A stretch of 64,000 nucleotides of DNA, from contig OX387602.1 of NCBI GenBank assembly GCA_947568835.1, positions 24,851,021 through 24,915,020 of the forward strand. Direction: 5' to 3'. The stretch is from Protonemura montana. Taxonomy: Eukaryota > Arthropoda > Insecta > Plecoptera > Nemouridae. Position 1 is the stretch's first letter. Every line of letters begins with the position of its first letter. The notes below the pieces were generated by a model. That model ran no database searches. It was not told where the DNA came from and was given only the letters and a program-made list of their open reading frames with translations. Both the position numbers and the translations under genes were made by a program. Below are positions 20,901 to 34,869 of the stretch, one piece after another.

Positions 20901-23900
20901 ATGGAAATTGAAAAATGCACCAAACAAACCCGGCACGTATTACAATAGAAAGTGGCATGCCCCAGAGAATGGCAATGATGCATACTCTGGCTATAACACG
21001 ATTAATCTTTTGGCACCTCGAGCGATCTGGATTTGATGGAAAAGTAAGCATTAGTTCGCAAATCTTTATTTAATAGCACATAGTACGTCAAAAGATAAAT
21101 TGTGCATCATGCAAAACGTAGTGAGTCCACCTGCGGCGAGGAGGTGGACGTCAATCGCAATCCGTCTTGATTGGAAGTTGAATCGTCCATCGTGATGGCA
21201 GTATGGGTTGGCATGGCAGGCACCCAGAAGGTTCTGCGCCGAGAAAGCGACGTCAAGTGCCTTGGTCGATTATCAACTATTGTTTACACATGTTAGGTGT
21301 TGCTGATGATTGACTCTAACATTATCTATCGTTGACCTCCGACCTGCGATGCCAGGCCCACTCGACAATGCTAGGTCAACGCTCTCGCGAGCTCATACAG
21401 GTGAAGGTGTACATCTATCTACCTATAACTACCAGACCATCCTTCAGGCTATCTAAATTATGATACACCATCAAAGTTTAAAGTCTTTCCTCTACAGGTG
21501 TTATAATTGAAAAGAGAGAATGCTGCCAAGATGATGGTCCATTATAACTGAAGATTTGACCATTAAACAACGCTCAACCTAGACACGGGATAACGTTTTA
21601 CCCGGTTGTATTTTTTTGGGATCTTTATTGTTTTTATAAAAATAAATAAAAATATTTCCAACGCATGTGTTCAGGTATTCAAATTATTTATGGGTCATAA
21701 AATTAAACGAACGTCAAATACAATATCACTGTTTTGACTGCTAGCTTTTCAAATGTTTCATCCTGCTCTCCATGATGACTGCTCTTTTATCACTGACTAA
21801 AAATCTGGTGGGACTATGTCGGCAGGAAACTCGGGGGATGAGAGTTTTCCCGAAATTCCCAGGACCACTCTGTTCATATCGCGCTGCATGGTAGGTTAGG
21901 TGGAGGCGCCAGGTTCGCGAAGTAGCAAATCTGTCCGCGACATGAATAGTGGAGGTGGGGCTCTTTCGAACATGTTGTAGGCATGCATTATTATTGAGTA
22001 TTACTGATGTTGTAATATGTGACCACATTATGTTGTTGCACACATTACGATATTTATGATGCAATAACATAAATAAGAATAGGGGCGTCGATGACACTTT
22101 TATCATCCTCGAGTACAAGATGATACAATTACTCATTGTTGGACATTGTGCACCGATTCCTGTACGCATTGTCTATGTACGTGAGTCGACACACACTTTG
22201 TTATAAGGTGTACGCAAAAGTCCAAGGACTGTGTTTCATTTTTTTCCCTTTAAAATATGATTTGATCTAACCGACGAGAAAGCTATCCGTTGCTAATTCT
22301 ATTTCGTTTTTTTATGCTCGACCAATTTTATTTTCTTTCAGTACGTCTGGAAAGCAAACAATCTTTGACCAAGATTTTTGCGCTAATACCTTTCCCGTTC
22401 CGGGGCGAGACGGAAGTGAATCGCAGATAGGGTACGAGTGCCCTTAAGCTAGGATCCAACATCTTGGACCACGGATGGTTTTAGTGAGAGAGATGCGAGA
22501 TGCCGAGCGCTGACCTGGTGGGCCATATTGCTAGGTGTGGGAGTGAATGCAGAGCGGTAAGGTCAAGAGGCCATGCAAATGTACCAGAACAAATAGGAAC
22601 CTGTGTCTGCCAGCTCAGAGTATGAGCCCGCGAGCATACCACCTCCACCTCCATCCTCCTGCCGAGCTAGCTTCATCTGTATGCAATGTCGGAGGAGGAC
22701 CACCTCTCAACATAGATTTATTACTGTATACCGCAGAGGATATTGAAAATGGTTTTATTTTATATCTTCATCGAATTGTAAATTGAAATTGAAATATATC
22801 ATCATTTTTTACAGTTGTTCGCAGGTAATAATTAATTAATTAATGAATTGTTGATTTACAATTGACTCAATACACATAACGTATTTTGTGAATAACATCC
22901 CACAAGAGTGAAGCTAGAGACCTCTCTAAAATACGTGTATACTTTTTGCATCAGAGAGAAAATAAAGTAGATCGTTTACGTACCGTAAAATGTAGAGTAA
23001 AATTCCAGTCGTTGATTGACCCCAATCTTGAATGCATCTTATATCATTCTAAAATGATCTCGTGCCCCAACGAACGACCCAGTGTGTACCGAAACAGTAG
23101 TTTGTGTCAACCGGTTCCAAGACAGCACGGTAGCCAGTCAAAAGCAGACGGAAAAACTAGTCCAGATCCCGATTATTACAATTATGAATTATAACAGTCA
23201 TATGTGAGACGTCGTATGTGATTGATTGCAAGATGGCATTGTAACGCGCTGCGCGCACGTTAATCTGAGAATCAATACGCAGCAAGGATGTTGTGGCATG
23301 GAGCGGTGGAGGACGGGTGATCGACGATCATCAGAGACGTAGTCTTGTGTGGCACTGCCAATTACAGTTAGTCCAATCATGTGTAGGATTTAGACACCTG
23401 TAATCATACCATGGGATATGTTGGACACATATATAATTGATTGTCAGTACGAGTGCGTGAATTTGATGAGATTTGCTCTATGCTATGGTCCGACCGATTA
23501 TATTATAAGACTAGATTCGCTTTGATGATGAAAATTACAAACCCATGCTACAACGAATTTAGGCATATAATTGCTGTGTGTATAGTAATTACAACACATG
23601 GTGCCTAAAAATAATGCCAATTTGTTCTCAATTCATTTTTAATTTGCATTTAAGCGTCAGGATCATGCGCGTTGCATGTAGATTTGGGATTAGTCAAATG
23701 TGTTTTTCCAAAATTGGAAATGCCCATGTGTTTTAATGTGAAGCTATAACAGCAGCATAATGTCATACAAGTATACATGAAAATTTGAGCATGCCTCTCA
23801 CCTTGCAAAGTAGAAAAAAAATCTGAAATAATTCGATCAGGATTGCAATCAAACGACCCTTTATTTCCACAATCTAACATTAATTTTACATACTGCGATG

Positions 23901-25455
23901 TAGTTACCTACAAGTTTTATGTCAAAATGCAAAAGTGAAGGTATATCATGAGTCACACACAGTTTATCATTGATTATCGACCACCGACAATCCACCAAGA
24001 ACATTACGAATTATGATTTCCTCACAAACACACGCCGCACAGCAAGTCAACATACGCCCCTATTTTAATTCAAGTCAGTAAACCGAGACAATTTGACTTT
24101 TCAATCATCATGGCTCATGAGCACACATGGCAGTGCCCGACGTAGTACATTTCACCGGCAACAATTGCGGCGGACCGCCAAGAAGTCGCAGATTGTTACG
24201 CAACAATTCTTTAAGTGGATTGTCAATAAGAAGTTGATGTGTGGGGCGGTGGGTACGGCAGGCGGGTAGCTTATATCGATCATTCAGCTGAGGTGTGCCT
24301 CGCCCTCGCCCTCGCCCGGCAGGCTGGCTGGCTGGCTCGTACAGTGCACTCTCTTGGAACTAATGTCCTGTGGAGTTTATGTGACAAACAATATCCAGCT
24401 CACTGTGTATGTGTGTGTTTCATCAAGCATTGTCTTCGGTATTTACGTATTCGAAGAATTATTTATTCACGGCTACCTATTACCATTGTAGGAAACGGAG
24501 TAATTGTTCGCGAAGTGGCCCGACCGCGCGATGAAATATGAAGTGCAGAGGCCGGGCCGGATCTGTTTACTCATTCATGAGACTACATAAAGTTACACAT
24601 GGGTGTTGGACGAATATTTCGGCCCGGCCAGTAAAGCTAGTTTAGATATAATTAGTTAAATGTATGACCACTTCTTAAGCATCTCGTAGCTTCGGACAGT
24701 AATGCAAACGTTGAAAAAATATGCAGTTATTGGTCATACCAATGTGGAAGTTCTACTGGTTAAAGTCAGTGGCAGAAGTCAAGCTCATAGGTCTTGATTA
24801 TGGACGTTTTTAATATAAGCATCCGTGGATTAAATATTAAACTGTCTCTTTAATAGAGAAGTTACCGTAGCTGATCAGCTGTTGCCATGGCAATTATTGC
24901 GAGTTTAAAACCTGCCTCGAGGTGTGGCAGTACATCATCTGATGTCAGTAAAGGCAGATATTTTGGTAATTAATGAGCCCGCTTTTCGCGGTGCAGGGCG
25001 CAATCCCAGTGTTCTGTGACGCCTAGTCTACACGGGGTGTAGCTGACCATCAAAGTTTTGCGTTTCGAGACAAGTCGCTCAGCGGTCACCAAGGGGCATC
25101 ACATGCCAGCGCAATGAGCGCTACCCAAAAGGTCACGCCCCCCATTAACGAAGTCTTGCGATTGATCGTCTTTATTAAATTTGGCAATCAAAATCACGGT
25201 AAAAATCACGCATTCAATTATTTCCCTGCAATTATCTCGCTAAACAAGGCCGTTATTCTCATCAGCGATAACTATAATTTTACAAGCATGCAGTAAATGG
25301 ATAATAGCACACACGGCAGGTACACTTTCATGGAGATCATGATCATCGCCAACATCTTTGCGCCACAACAAGGTAATCTCTGCAGCACAAAAGCAGGTAA
25401 CTCTGATCGCGGCATGCGGCTACATAGACAGCGCGAAGGGCTTTCTTAATTATTC
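17990..25455. other. Gene-free stretch with homeodomain-core-like words
   Basis: No host exon recognised. Contains a G/C-rich patch at about 19180-19330, GGCGGC words at 19975, a short GCCCTC/GGCT run at 24298-24338, and clustered TTAATTAAT words, notably about 22827-22848. Overlapping short frames on both strands around 19130-20160 reflect base composition rather than genes. Confidence 0.5.
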
Positions 25456-25467
25456 TTACAGCTCAAT

Positions 25468-25504
25468 CGTCTTATAGGATTCGTATAAACGTCTTATAGG
25501 ATTC
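25468..25504 (+). repeat. 15-bp tandem duplication at the LINE 5' junction
   Basis: CGTCTTATAGGATTC occurs at 25468-25482 and again at 25490-25504, separated by 7 bp, immediately before the retained reverse-transcriptase frame. It may have arisen during 5'-truncated insertion. Confidence 0.75.
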
Positions 25505-26776
25505 ATGACAAAATTTAATATACTCACTAATGAACAGCATGGATTTTTAAAAAATAAGTCTACTGAAACAGCAATTTTTAATTTTATGGAAGACGTGACT
25601 ATGGCATTAAGTGCAAAAAATCAAGTAATTGGGATTCTATGTGACTTAAGTAAAGCTTTTGACTGTGTCAACCACGAATTATTATTATTAAAACTATACC
25701 ATTATGGAATTAGAGGAACAGCTAACAATTGGTTTAAATCTTATCTAAGTAACAGAAAACAGTCAGTAATTATAAATGGTGTAGACTCTAATAATACAAT
25801 CAAAAACTTTTACTCTAACGAATTAACTATTGTTCAAGGAATCCCCCAAGGGAGTACTCTGGGCCCCCTATTGTTCCTTATTTATATTAATGATTTACCT
25901 ATAAATATAACTAACGCTAAATTAACAATGTTTGCTGACGACACTAGTCTTTTAGTTGCCGATCAGCTATTAAAAAATACGGAGGATAAAGCTACTAAAG
26001 CAATGGAGGAACTCTGCGAGTGGCTTAAATATAATCAATTAACCCTAAACTCTAAAAAAACTCAGACTATAAAATTCAAAATAAAAGGTAATATTTCCCT
26101 ATCCCAACCTTTACCTGTGGTAACGGCAAATGGGGAAAATATTGCAATAACTGACCGGGCACCATTTTTAGGAATAGAAATAGATGAGCAACTAAACTGG
26201 AAACACCAAATAGAATCACTTCAAAATAAACTCTCTAAACAAATTTATGCAATCCGAATACTAAAAAAAATAGTTCCTAAACAAACCCTTAAAATGACTT
26301 ACCATGGCCTATTTGAGTCCCATATGAGATATGGTATAATGTTCTGGGGTAATTCTCAAAATCACAAAAAAATATTCACACTCCAAAAAAAAGTAATCCG
26401 TACTATGCTAAATTTAAAACCTAAAAAATCCTGTCGCAAATATTTTGAATTACTACAGATAATGACAATGCCTAATCTTTTCATTTATCAACTTCTAACC
26501 TTTATAAAAACTAATCAGGACCATTTTTCTGCACATGACCATAACCATAGGACTAGAAATAAAAACAACTTCAAACTACCTCGAGAAAAATTAACTGTAT
26601 TAAAAAAACAAGTGAAACCGACAGGCCTTCTTTTATTTAATCTATTACCTAAAGATATTAAACAATTAGCTGTAAATAAGTTCAAATCTAGATTAAAAAA
26701 GTTCCTCGTAAAAAATGTGTTTTATACTGTGGACGAATTCAAATCAGCAATTAGATGTCCAAATGTAAAGTTGTAA
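25505..26776 (+). CDS. LINE reverse transcriptase, C-terminal 423 aa
   Basis: Open frame from the truncated 5' end to TAA at 26774-26776. Reverse-transcriptase motifs in order: LCDLSKAFDCVNHELLLLKL (first catalytic Asp), YGIRGTANNWFKSYLSNR, GIPQGSTLGPLLFLIYINDL and the active-site FADDTSLL; then a thumb/connection region with FLGIEIDEQLNW and a C-terminal segment ending near NVFYTVDEF. The first ATG is internal to the ancestral protein, so this is not a functional gene by itself. No frameshift or stop breaks the retained part. The clade is judged from motif style; CR1 and Jockey are not separated with certainty. Confidence 0.9.
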   Translation: MTKFNILTNEQHGFLKNKSTETAIFNFMEDVTMALSAKNQVIGILCDLSKAFDCVNHELLLLKLYHYGIRGTANNWFKSYLSNRKQSVIINGVDSNNTIKNFYSNELTIVQGIPQGSTLGPLLFLIYINDLPINITNAKLTMFADDTSLLVADQLLKNTEDKATKAMEELCEWLKYNQLTLNSKKTQTIKFKIKGNISLSQPLPVVTANGENIAITDRAPFLGIEIDEQLNWKHQIESLQNKLSKQIYAIRILKKIVPKQTLKMTYHGLFESHMRYGIMFWGNSQNHKKIFTLQKKVIRTMLNLKPKKSCRKYFELLQIMTMPNLFIYQLLTFIKTNQDHFSAHDHNHRTRNKNNFKLPREKLTVLKKQVKPTGLLLFNLLPKDIKQLAVNKFKSRLKKFLVKNVFYTVDEFKSAIRCPNVKL

Positions 26777-27039
26777 AAAAGTGTTGTTATTTCTATCATT
26801 ATTTTCGTTTTTATTTTTATCATTATTATATCAGTAGTATTATTATTATTACCTGTGTTATTACTATCTTTATTATTAGTTCATAAGAATGTCAACATTG
26901 TATGTCATTGTGTTTTAGTATAGTACTTAGTTCTAATTCTTAAAAATAGTCTGTACGTTCTGCTGCATAGGTATACCTACAGTATGAGAACTTTTTGACT
27001 TAAATAAAAATAAATAAATAAATAAATAAAATTACAGAG

Positions 27040-30000
27040 GCTCGTGCATCACCTTCCCTAGCAATGTTCCTCGCTATCACACTGCTTGAAATTAAAACAT
27101 CAAAAGGCCGCTTATCGCAACGCTGATGAGCACACAAGTGTTATTAAAACTAAAAGTGGCGTCGTTTTGCCACGTGTAACCTGCCTAGCGCTACTCGCGC
27201 TACAATCTTGCACGTACCCACCCTGGCTGGGGACATGTCAGGGCGTGAGGTCGGTAGCGAGGGCACCTTAAGGCGACGCCCGACGTCATGCGTCGCAGAC
27301 AAGCGTCGCCCGTTCACAGGCTTGGCTTGTCGGTCGGTCCTTCCTGGCTAATTGCTCGAGATGCCTTGCCACTGGCTTGTAGAAAGGATTGTCACAGGAG
27401 AGTTTCTCAGCTTTCTGAGCCTTGTCAGATGTCAGTTGGGGCTATCTCTCCAGTGTAGTTTTCCTGCTCTGAACGCTTCTTTGATACAGAGGGAGGTCAA
27501 CGTTCTACCCCAAAGGAAATCAAGTTTCCAAGGTACTCGATTTTTATTTGCAAAACTAATACAGTTCAAGGGATAATTAATTTTGCTATACCTACCTGCC
27601 AATCCAAACTTAAACGTTTGATATTGTTAATGATTAAAATTAATAATCTGGTGTAGTATCTTCAACGGTCATATAAAAATAATTTCAGGTTTTCATTGAG
27701 ATTGTCTTGACCAGCGAGTATTAATAATTATCTGTTGATCCGGTCAACATCTATGTAATTCGTGTCCACGTATATCAGTCGTATGGGGAAATTACCATGG
27801 ATTACTATAACATATCGCATATATGAAGGAAGAAAAAAAAAACATGGGCTGTACCTCTACGCGCGAGTGTATCGATTTGTTACAGCGTCTTAGCTTTCCA
27901 ATTAATAAACATCTTAAAGTGGTCTGTAGCTTAAGTGGAAGGAGCAGAAACAAGTGCTAGTTTGGCTCATTTACCTCTAGCTGAAATCCTGCGGAATAAT
28001 TTTATCGTTACCATAAACAAGGTTTAAAACGCTTGCTCGGCATAGAAATCATACCACTCGTTAAATTTAACGCAGGGGTACATTAAATTTGCAACACGTA
28101 CCTAATAATGTTGGCAATAATAACAACAAATGTTAGAAAAATTAGCTTGCAGCGTGCCCGAGATACGTCCCGGATACGTACTTTCAGAGCCATATAAGTT
28201 CAGTTTTTTTCCCCGTGAACGAAAGCCTGGGTCAGCTGGGACTATGAAGAAACTCTTGCAGTAGCCGAAAAGTATCAACTCAACAAGTAGCTTTATCACA
28301 TCGAACAAGGGTATAAATCACGGTGAAAGAGGACTCGTGCGGGGATAAGATCTGATAAAGAAGCGACACGTCGGCTAGCCAGCATCCAGCTCGCATGGGC
28401 CTTTCAGTGCACACACACTCACACACAAACACAATTGCTTATTTTGCCCGGCGTGAATTTTGGTTTACATTCGATAGGAATTTTTCTTGTAATACAATAA
28501 TGCAAACCCAAACATTTTTTTGACCGTATAAAATGCCAAGAAAGCAACCTTTGTTAGTAACCTTTGTCATAAATCCCCGATACCTAGATGAACTATTGCT
28601 GCGTGGTGTCTCTTTTATTCCCTGTTTTACTCTCTAAAAGAAATATTGAGCTGTTTATTTTATAGGCTGTTCTAAAATTGCGAATTCTTATCGTCAGGTC
28701 AGTAGATCAAAATGGAATTCTTCGCGTTGACTTGAATATATTTCACTATGCCAAGAAATTGCTTTTCGCCGCACCGAGGTTGAAAAACTCGAGTAAATCG
28801 GGATCAAACTTTGTTCGAGGCCGGGGCTGGGGCCGGGGGTTAAGTGTTCTCTATGCAACAGATCTGCGGGAACTGGAGACGAATTGGAGTGTGAAGATGC
28901 TAGAAAATAGCGGGAAAACATCGTGGATGAGGAATCATCATCATTTATCCATTCTGAATATTACTGCTATAGTTGTGCTATACATTTGGCAGTTCCCATG
29001 TACCGAGCGCTATAAACGACGTATACTGTGAGGATTCAGGCAAAACGTGACGTCCGTGAACCTTACCAATGGTGCAGATGCAGATTATCACAGATTGAAC
29101 ATTCTGTAAAGCTGTGATTTACCGTGTTTTTATTTACAATTTACAGCCATTATATTTCCTAGCTAGTTTTTATAGCAAATATGCCGCAGGCGGTGTACCT
29201 TAATCTCGAATAAAATTCGGAATCACGCCATTACCCTAACGCCTTTATTGCTCTTAATTTGGCTTTAGAGAGGCTGGATTACAATCATGTTAATAAAAAG
29301 AAGTTGTCTTTTTGATTGAGAATATAATTTATTCACTCTTCGGATACCGTACTTAATGTGTAACAAATAAATCTCCGCAAATGCAATCTTGTGATGGGCG
29401 ATGAAAATAAAACGGGGAACTAACTAAAAGAAAACACTCTTGTGTGATTTTATCGTCGTCCACAAAGTATGGCACAAAATTATAGCAGGCCATAAACAAA
29501 AAAGTGCATTTCCCATGCCTATAACATATCCTTATTTCCACCTGCAAGACTGGTTCAGATGTATCATCCATATACTATGACCAACTTTATACACTGGGTC
29601 TACTTTGCATGAGAATTCACTAGACAGTATATACCTTAAGATATCAGATGCATTCTTTGCGTTGCACTTTCCAGGAGCTGTCATAATAAAGCATGCGCCT
29701 GAGATATCATTGCCCAAATCTCTGCAGAGACTGCACATGCACTGCTGCATACCTTTAGTACCTATACATGCACTCGTGGGCGCACATTGCGTGCACTGGC
29801 GGCGCTTTGAGACCTTCCCTGCACTTGCCGCACAACACTCGTCGTGCATCCACGAGTGTTGCTCTCTTCTTTTTTTGGTAAGCTGACACGCAATTCATTC
29901 CGCTTTTGGGTCCTGTCAACATGTTCACATATAGTTATATTTATACCCCTCAGGAACACAGGACTATTATCTGGTGTGGTAATGCTACGTGCAGTTCACC

Positions 30001-33000
30001 ACCGAGCCGCTGCTAAAAATAGAGCAACAGAACAAAAGGAAAGCGTCCAGGATTGTTTTATACATTATGCTTGGGAGTAATCAGCTTCGATCTATGTTTA
30101 ACGACGCAAGGGTGGTTTAGCTGCGCAGCTTCGACGATCAGTGGTCGGAAACCAATGATGGTGCGGCCCGGACGAAGTAAAATTTCGTTTCAGTACCTCA
30201 GATAAAAGAAAGTGCATGCCAGTGGCCTACCGAAGGCCACTAAACGTGTGCTCGCAGCTGAGGGGTTTCCCAGTGTCCACCGTTACGATTTTCAGAGAGT
30301 AAGATTTCTTTACTTTTACCTCTCACTTTGCGCTCAGTCGGAGCTTCCTCGCGCGAGATTTTGTGTCAGTGGTTGGGCGCCGAATCGGTGCTAGTTTTTA
30401 ATAGCAACATGTCGACTGCCACCATGTTAGCACACGCCCTTTGACATGCGACCTGATCTGTGCTCAGGCCCGGGCCCACGCACAAAGCTTCACGCACGGA
30501 GCACCACGCGGAGCCGAATAGTGATTTGACTCACCCATTGTTCGGTTCGGGAGCTACTTTCTAACTTTTATCAGCTATAAAACTCATTAAAATACCAACC
30601 TTCCGAACTTTGGGATAGATATTAATTCAAATAAAAGCTTATGCAAATATTTGGGTTGCATTTTTAGAGATCCGCGTCTGCTATGGATGCAGTAGATGAC
30701 ACCAAAATATCGGCTAAGGTATCGTTTTAAAATTATTTCATGCTCTGCATTACATTTGGCATCAGGAATTTAAAATTTTGGCCCACATCTATTTCAGTAA
30801 TATTCCTGTAACACTCTGACAAGCAATTATTACCAAACAACCTGAGCGAGCAGGAGTCAGACACTAGTCCCGCTCAAAAAATATCTCTGTGACGCGAGAG
30901 GAGGCCGTCACATTTACTCGAAACAGGTCCTAATTGTGAGCAGTCCATCCGTAAAGAAAGGCTAATCCTAATCTGATGGGAGACTTTATAGGCCATTACG
31001 TTTCGTATATGGCAGACCTCACACGGGACGTCGTCTATAAATCCAATGCAACAATACTTACATATTAATAGCCCGAGCATAGGCGTGATTTTCGCCGACG
31101 AAACATTCTGACAAAGTATTTGACCTTTTTGTGGCTGTAAAGCTTCACTTATTAGGAACTAAATACTGAAATTCAATGATCATAAACTAACCATAGCACC
31201 TCGGATAAAGTTTTAGCTTTAAAGAGACTACATGGCGTTTTACCTCAGAGGTAGATGACCCTTCCGAGAATGCAAATTGCATTTTATTGCAACATACGGC
31301 TTTTGGTAGGTAGTAATACGTTTTCGTGTGCACGTTTCGCTGGCATTGTAAACATTACGACAAGGACTTTGAAACCGGCGGCGACAGCGAGCGAGTGAGT
31401 CTGCCGGTCTCGCGACAGAGAGAAGTTTTCACCGACTGCAACTGCAACGATGCAATCTGCAGTCTGGTGCAGCCATGCACCATGCAGGCCGACTGCAATT
31501 GCATTGCATGTCCATCACGATGCGCTTTTATACAAACATGTATTAGGTATTGGTATTGAACATGTCTCTGGTCCAAGGCTTTTGACTGTTTTGCTCGAAT
31601 ATTTGTCGCATGTGTCCATGAAACAGAATTTGCATACAGTCTAAATGATCAGCGGGGGGCAGGGGTCAGGGGGCGGCAGGGAGGCAGTGGGGAGCGGATA
31701 TATCATAATATTATGGAGAGCAAACTGTCACAATCTCATTATCGAGTGGCCATCGGCTGCAGTCCGCGGCGCCAAGCTAGATCCTATCTTATGTCACTGA
31801 CTGTCAAGCCGAGTCAAACAAGGCATGCCGAGACGCTGCAGGTACGAGAGTCGCTTGTTCACCATCAGATTCATTCATTAATTTCGCAATTAATTTGCGA
31901 CTCGCTGTAGTCGTGGGCTCTATGGCAGCGGCGCATACAGCACATCTTTATTGGAGTGTGCACACAAATGATTAATGAGGATCATGTTATTAAGAGATGG
32001 AAATGCAATTAGAAAATGTTGTACACTATGGAACGTAGGAAACTGGCAATATTTTACTCTGATTTTATTTACATTCGTGTTTATCCTGGGACTTTAATGG
32101 AGCAATTATTTTCCATGGTGCATTTGCAGCTGGAGAACCTCTCGACATAAGGAATTAATCTGGAAACATAATAAAGATCTAGTAGCGGAGGGTCTAATCA
32201 AGCGGTATGCGCGTTGTCGGACGTTTTTAACACCTGAAGCGAGCCAAGAATGCCGAGGGATAGGACGGCATGCCGGAACGATGTCGAAATCAAGTAGCAA
32301 TGCAGGAAATGCAGGCCAAACGACTGCCGAAGTGATACACTTTTTAAGCTCGGTGATAGATATACCTACCTATATGTGTACCACGCGAGTGCCAGGCCTA
32401 TATCACTGATTTATGGGTGTCTGACAATGAGATTGGTATACGAAAGATTTTATTACAGATTATTTTTTCCACTTCACGAACTCCTTTCGTACATAATGTT
32501 ATCACAATGGCATGTCACCGGTCGGCCTGACACTGGTCACGATCGCGACCGAGAACGAGCGCGCGCAAGCTGCTTTGCTTTGCTCTGCGTTTGCTTCGAT
32601 CTCCTGCTTCAGCCCGCGTGTCTATCGTACTCCGAGGACCGGCCATGCGACCATTCCACACATGAACCAGATTCAGACGCGTTTTGCTATCATCAGCTCC
32701 ACAATTCGACAGGGCTAACCGCTTCACAGTTAGCACCTAGCAATTACTTCTTCCAACACCCACACACCACACAGAACTTCGATTATCGTTGACAGGAAAA
32801 AATGCCACCCCTCGCCTGTTTCTACCAGATTAACGTAACACCATGGCAACATTATCTATAAAGCTCCGACACGTCGCAGGGCGCAAGAAACAGAGATTTA
32901 CTTTGGATTTGAAAGCGTTTGCCGACGGGCGACAAGCGACAACACATTATCGACGCGGCAAAGTGGTGTTCTGTAAACAACGACAACGCAGTTCGTTCCC

Positions 33001-34860
33001 AATCTTTATCGAGGCAGGCACTTTTTGATCGGGGGCTGGGAGGTCGGGCTGCGCGCCGACGTGCGAGCGGCGTCTCAAAGAACGAGGTAAGCGCGCATCT
33101 GGACCAAACCAGGAGCAGTCCATAAAAAATAGTCACGCAGCAGCCAGCTAGCTATCATAAGCTTACTGTCACTAAAGTTGTATTCAATTTCAAACCACAC
33201 TGGCTCTGATGGTATTTGGCGTCGGCTACAGAAGCGTGCGCAAGAATGGCCTAACAAGTTGTTTATAACAATGATTATTATGAAGTAGCATCAACTAGCT
33301 GTGGCCGTGTGTGGTCTGTCCAAAGGTCTGTCCTAAGCTTCCCTGCACGCGTGGTTAAATGGGCACCAAACAATGCATCGGCACTTTGAACAAACCTGAT
33401 AACAGGTCCACATATTGTCTTATTGTTAGAACATTTTCTTCTGATATATTTACTTGGCCGTACGTCGTAAGACAAAGTTCCGATACAGTTGGAGTAGGCC
33501 TACATAATAAATATACTGAAGTAGCATGTACAGTCTTCAAGATTATAATCGTCTATAAATACATCCATTGTCAACACCTATGTTTGACAAGGTATGGAAA
33601 ACATCATTGCACCTGGAGAGACAGCTAGATATTCAAAAACATGTCAAAGTTGCCAATTTTTAAGCATGGAAATATTTCCATAGACAGAACAAATACGTGC
33701 TAGCACAAGTATCTATGTAGAGTAAGATGATTTATGAGTTTGGCTATTGAAATGCCGTATAGTCTATGCGCTGAAAGTTGGCCGATTATCCATCATCCAT
33801 CAGAAGCAAGTGTAAGCTGAGCCTGAGCGAGATCGCCGCGGAGACCGGCGCGACCGACCACTGCTGACGGGTTTCCTCTGCCGCTGACGAGGTGTTGATT
33901 GGGCCGAGCAGACTGGAGTCGAGGTCGCGGCCAAACGGGGATAACTGATGGCATCAGGAAATGCCCCGCGTAAGATGATACACGTATGCTCCATTATGAT
34001 ACATCCACGGGTCAAACCTTCCACGAGCTTAACAATCCATGTCATAATAAGTATGCATACTAATCAAGGTGCTCGCGAGTGATGCGAAAGTTTGACCGAT
34101 TTGAACATTTTCTTGTAATGGCGAATTGAAACGATCGTGCAGAATTGCATGATGTTTAATGTAGTGATCCTATAAGCAAACTTTACTAAACATGGTATGT
34201 CCAAGATCTCGCCAGTAGATCTCGGCAGTAGCAACTCCAGGCGCGTAGATAATGAACCTCCAGCAAAACTTGAACACTTTACTGGCGACCACTAAATCTA
34301 CAAGAAATTTTCCGACACTAAAAAAGGCCCTGTCCGAATTGCTCTCGCCATTGTCTATAATTTTCCCCATTTCAGCCGTTTAGCTAAACGATGTCATCAC
34401 TTATTCGGGAAGTCCATAACTTATTCCCGCACTTTTCGTAAATCAATGATGGATCGGAGGTGTTAATGGACTTGAAGAAAGTTCACATTTTCTCTCTTTT
34501 GTCGTCGACAATCACTCTTTGAAACGCTTGTCATTAGTCGGCGTGCCGAGACGTGCTATCTGCGTAACGGGCACTCGATTCGAATGACCCATGGCCCTCG
34601 TCGACTACCGCTCACCGGGCAGGGGTCACGAGTTTGCAACGCTCGCGTCGAGCGCGCGCTAAGGTGAGTGCAGCGACCAGTGGCCCTCGCTGGCACGTCC
34701 TGCCCGGCTCGTGCTGGATTCGGCGACAGGTCCCGTGGAGAAAACAAGCAGCCTCATCACAAACTTAACGGCAGCGAGCAACCTTTGCAACAGTCTTGTG
34801 AAAACGACGTCAAGGAAGTGAACGACGTCGCTTTCATTTAAAAAGTCGCGGCTGTACGAA
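27040..34860. other. Gene-free stretch
   Basis: No host exon recognised. Contains a CA-rich patch at about 28407-28433, a GC-rich patch near 33800-33900, and a strong short hairpin at 29833-29861. Near 31436-31515 ATGCA and GCAACTGCAA words are concentrated. Many overlapping frames on both strands show no family motifs. Confidence 0.5.
29833..29861. other. Perfect 10-bp stem hairpin
   Basis: CAACACTCGT and ACGAGTGTTG pair exactly around a 9-nt loop, followed by a pyrimidine-rich run (CTCTCTTCTTTTTTT). Function unknown. Confidence 0.6.
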
Positions 34861-34869
34861 TTAGGCGGC

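Larger units (their letters stand above)
25462..27031 (+). mobile_element. 5'-truncated non-LTR retrotransposon (LINE, CR1/Jockey-like)
   Basis: Contains the C-terminal part of an ORF2-type protein, then an AT-rich 3' UTR, and ends in an AAAT-type tail (about 27003-27030) typical of target-primed insertion. Possible flanking duplication TTACAG at 25456-25461 and 27032-27037. Endonuclease and the first part of the reverse transcriptase are missing. The open frame without any stop suggests a fairly recent insertion. Confidence 0.85.

Noticed and set aside
31436..31515. Resemblance to miR-33 (TTGCATTGCATG word)
   Set aside because: The seed GTGCATTG is not present and the passenger arm does not match; only short TGCA-rich pairing is seen.
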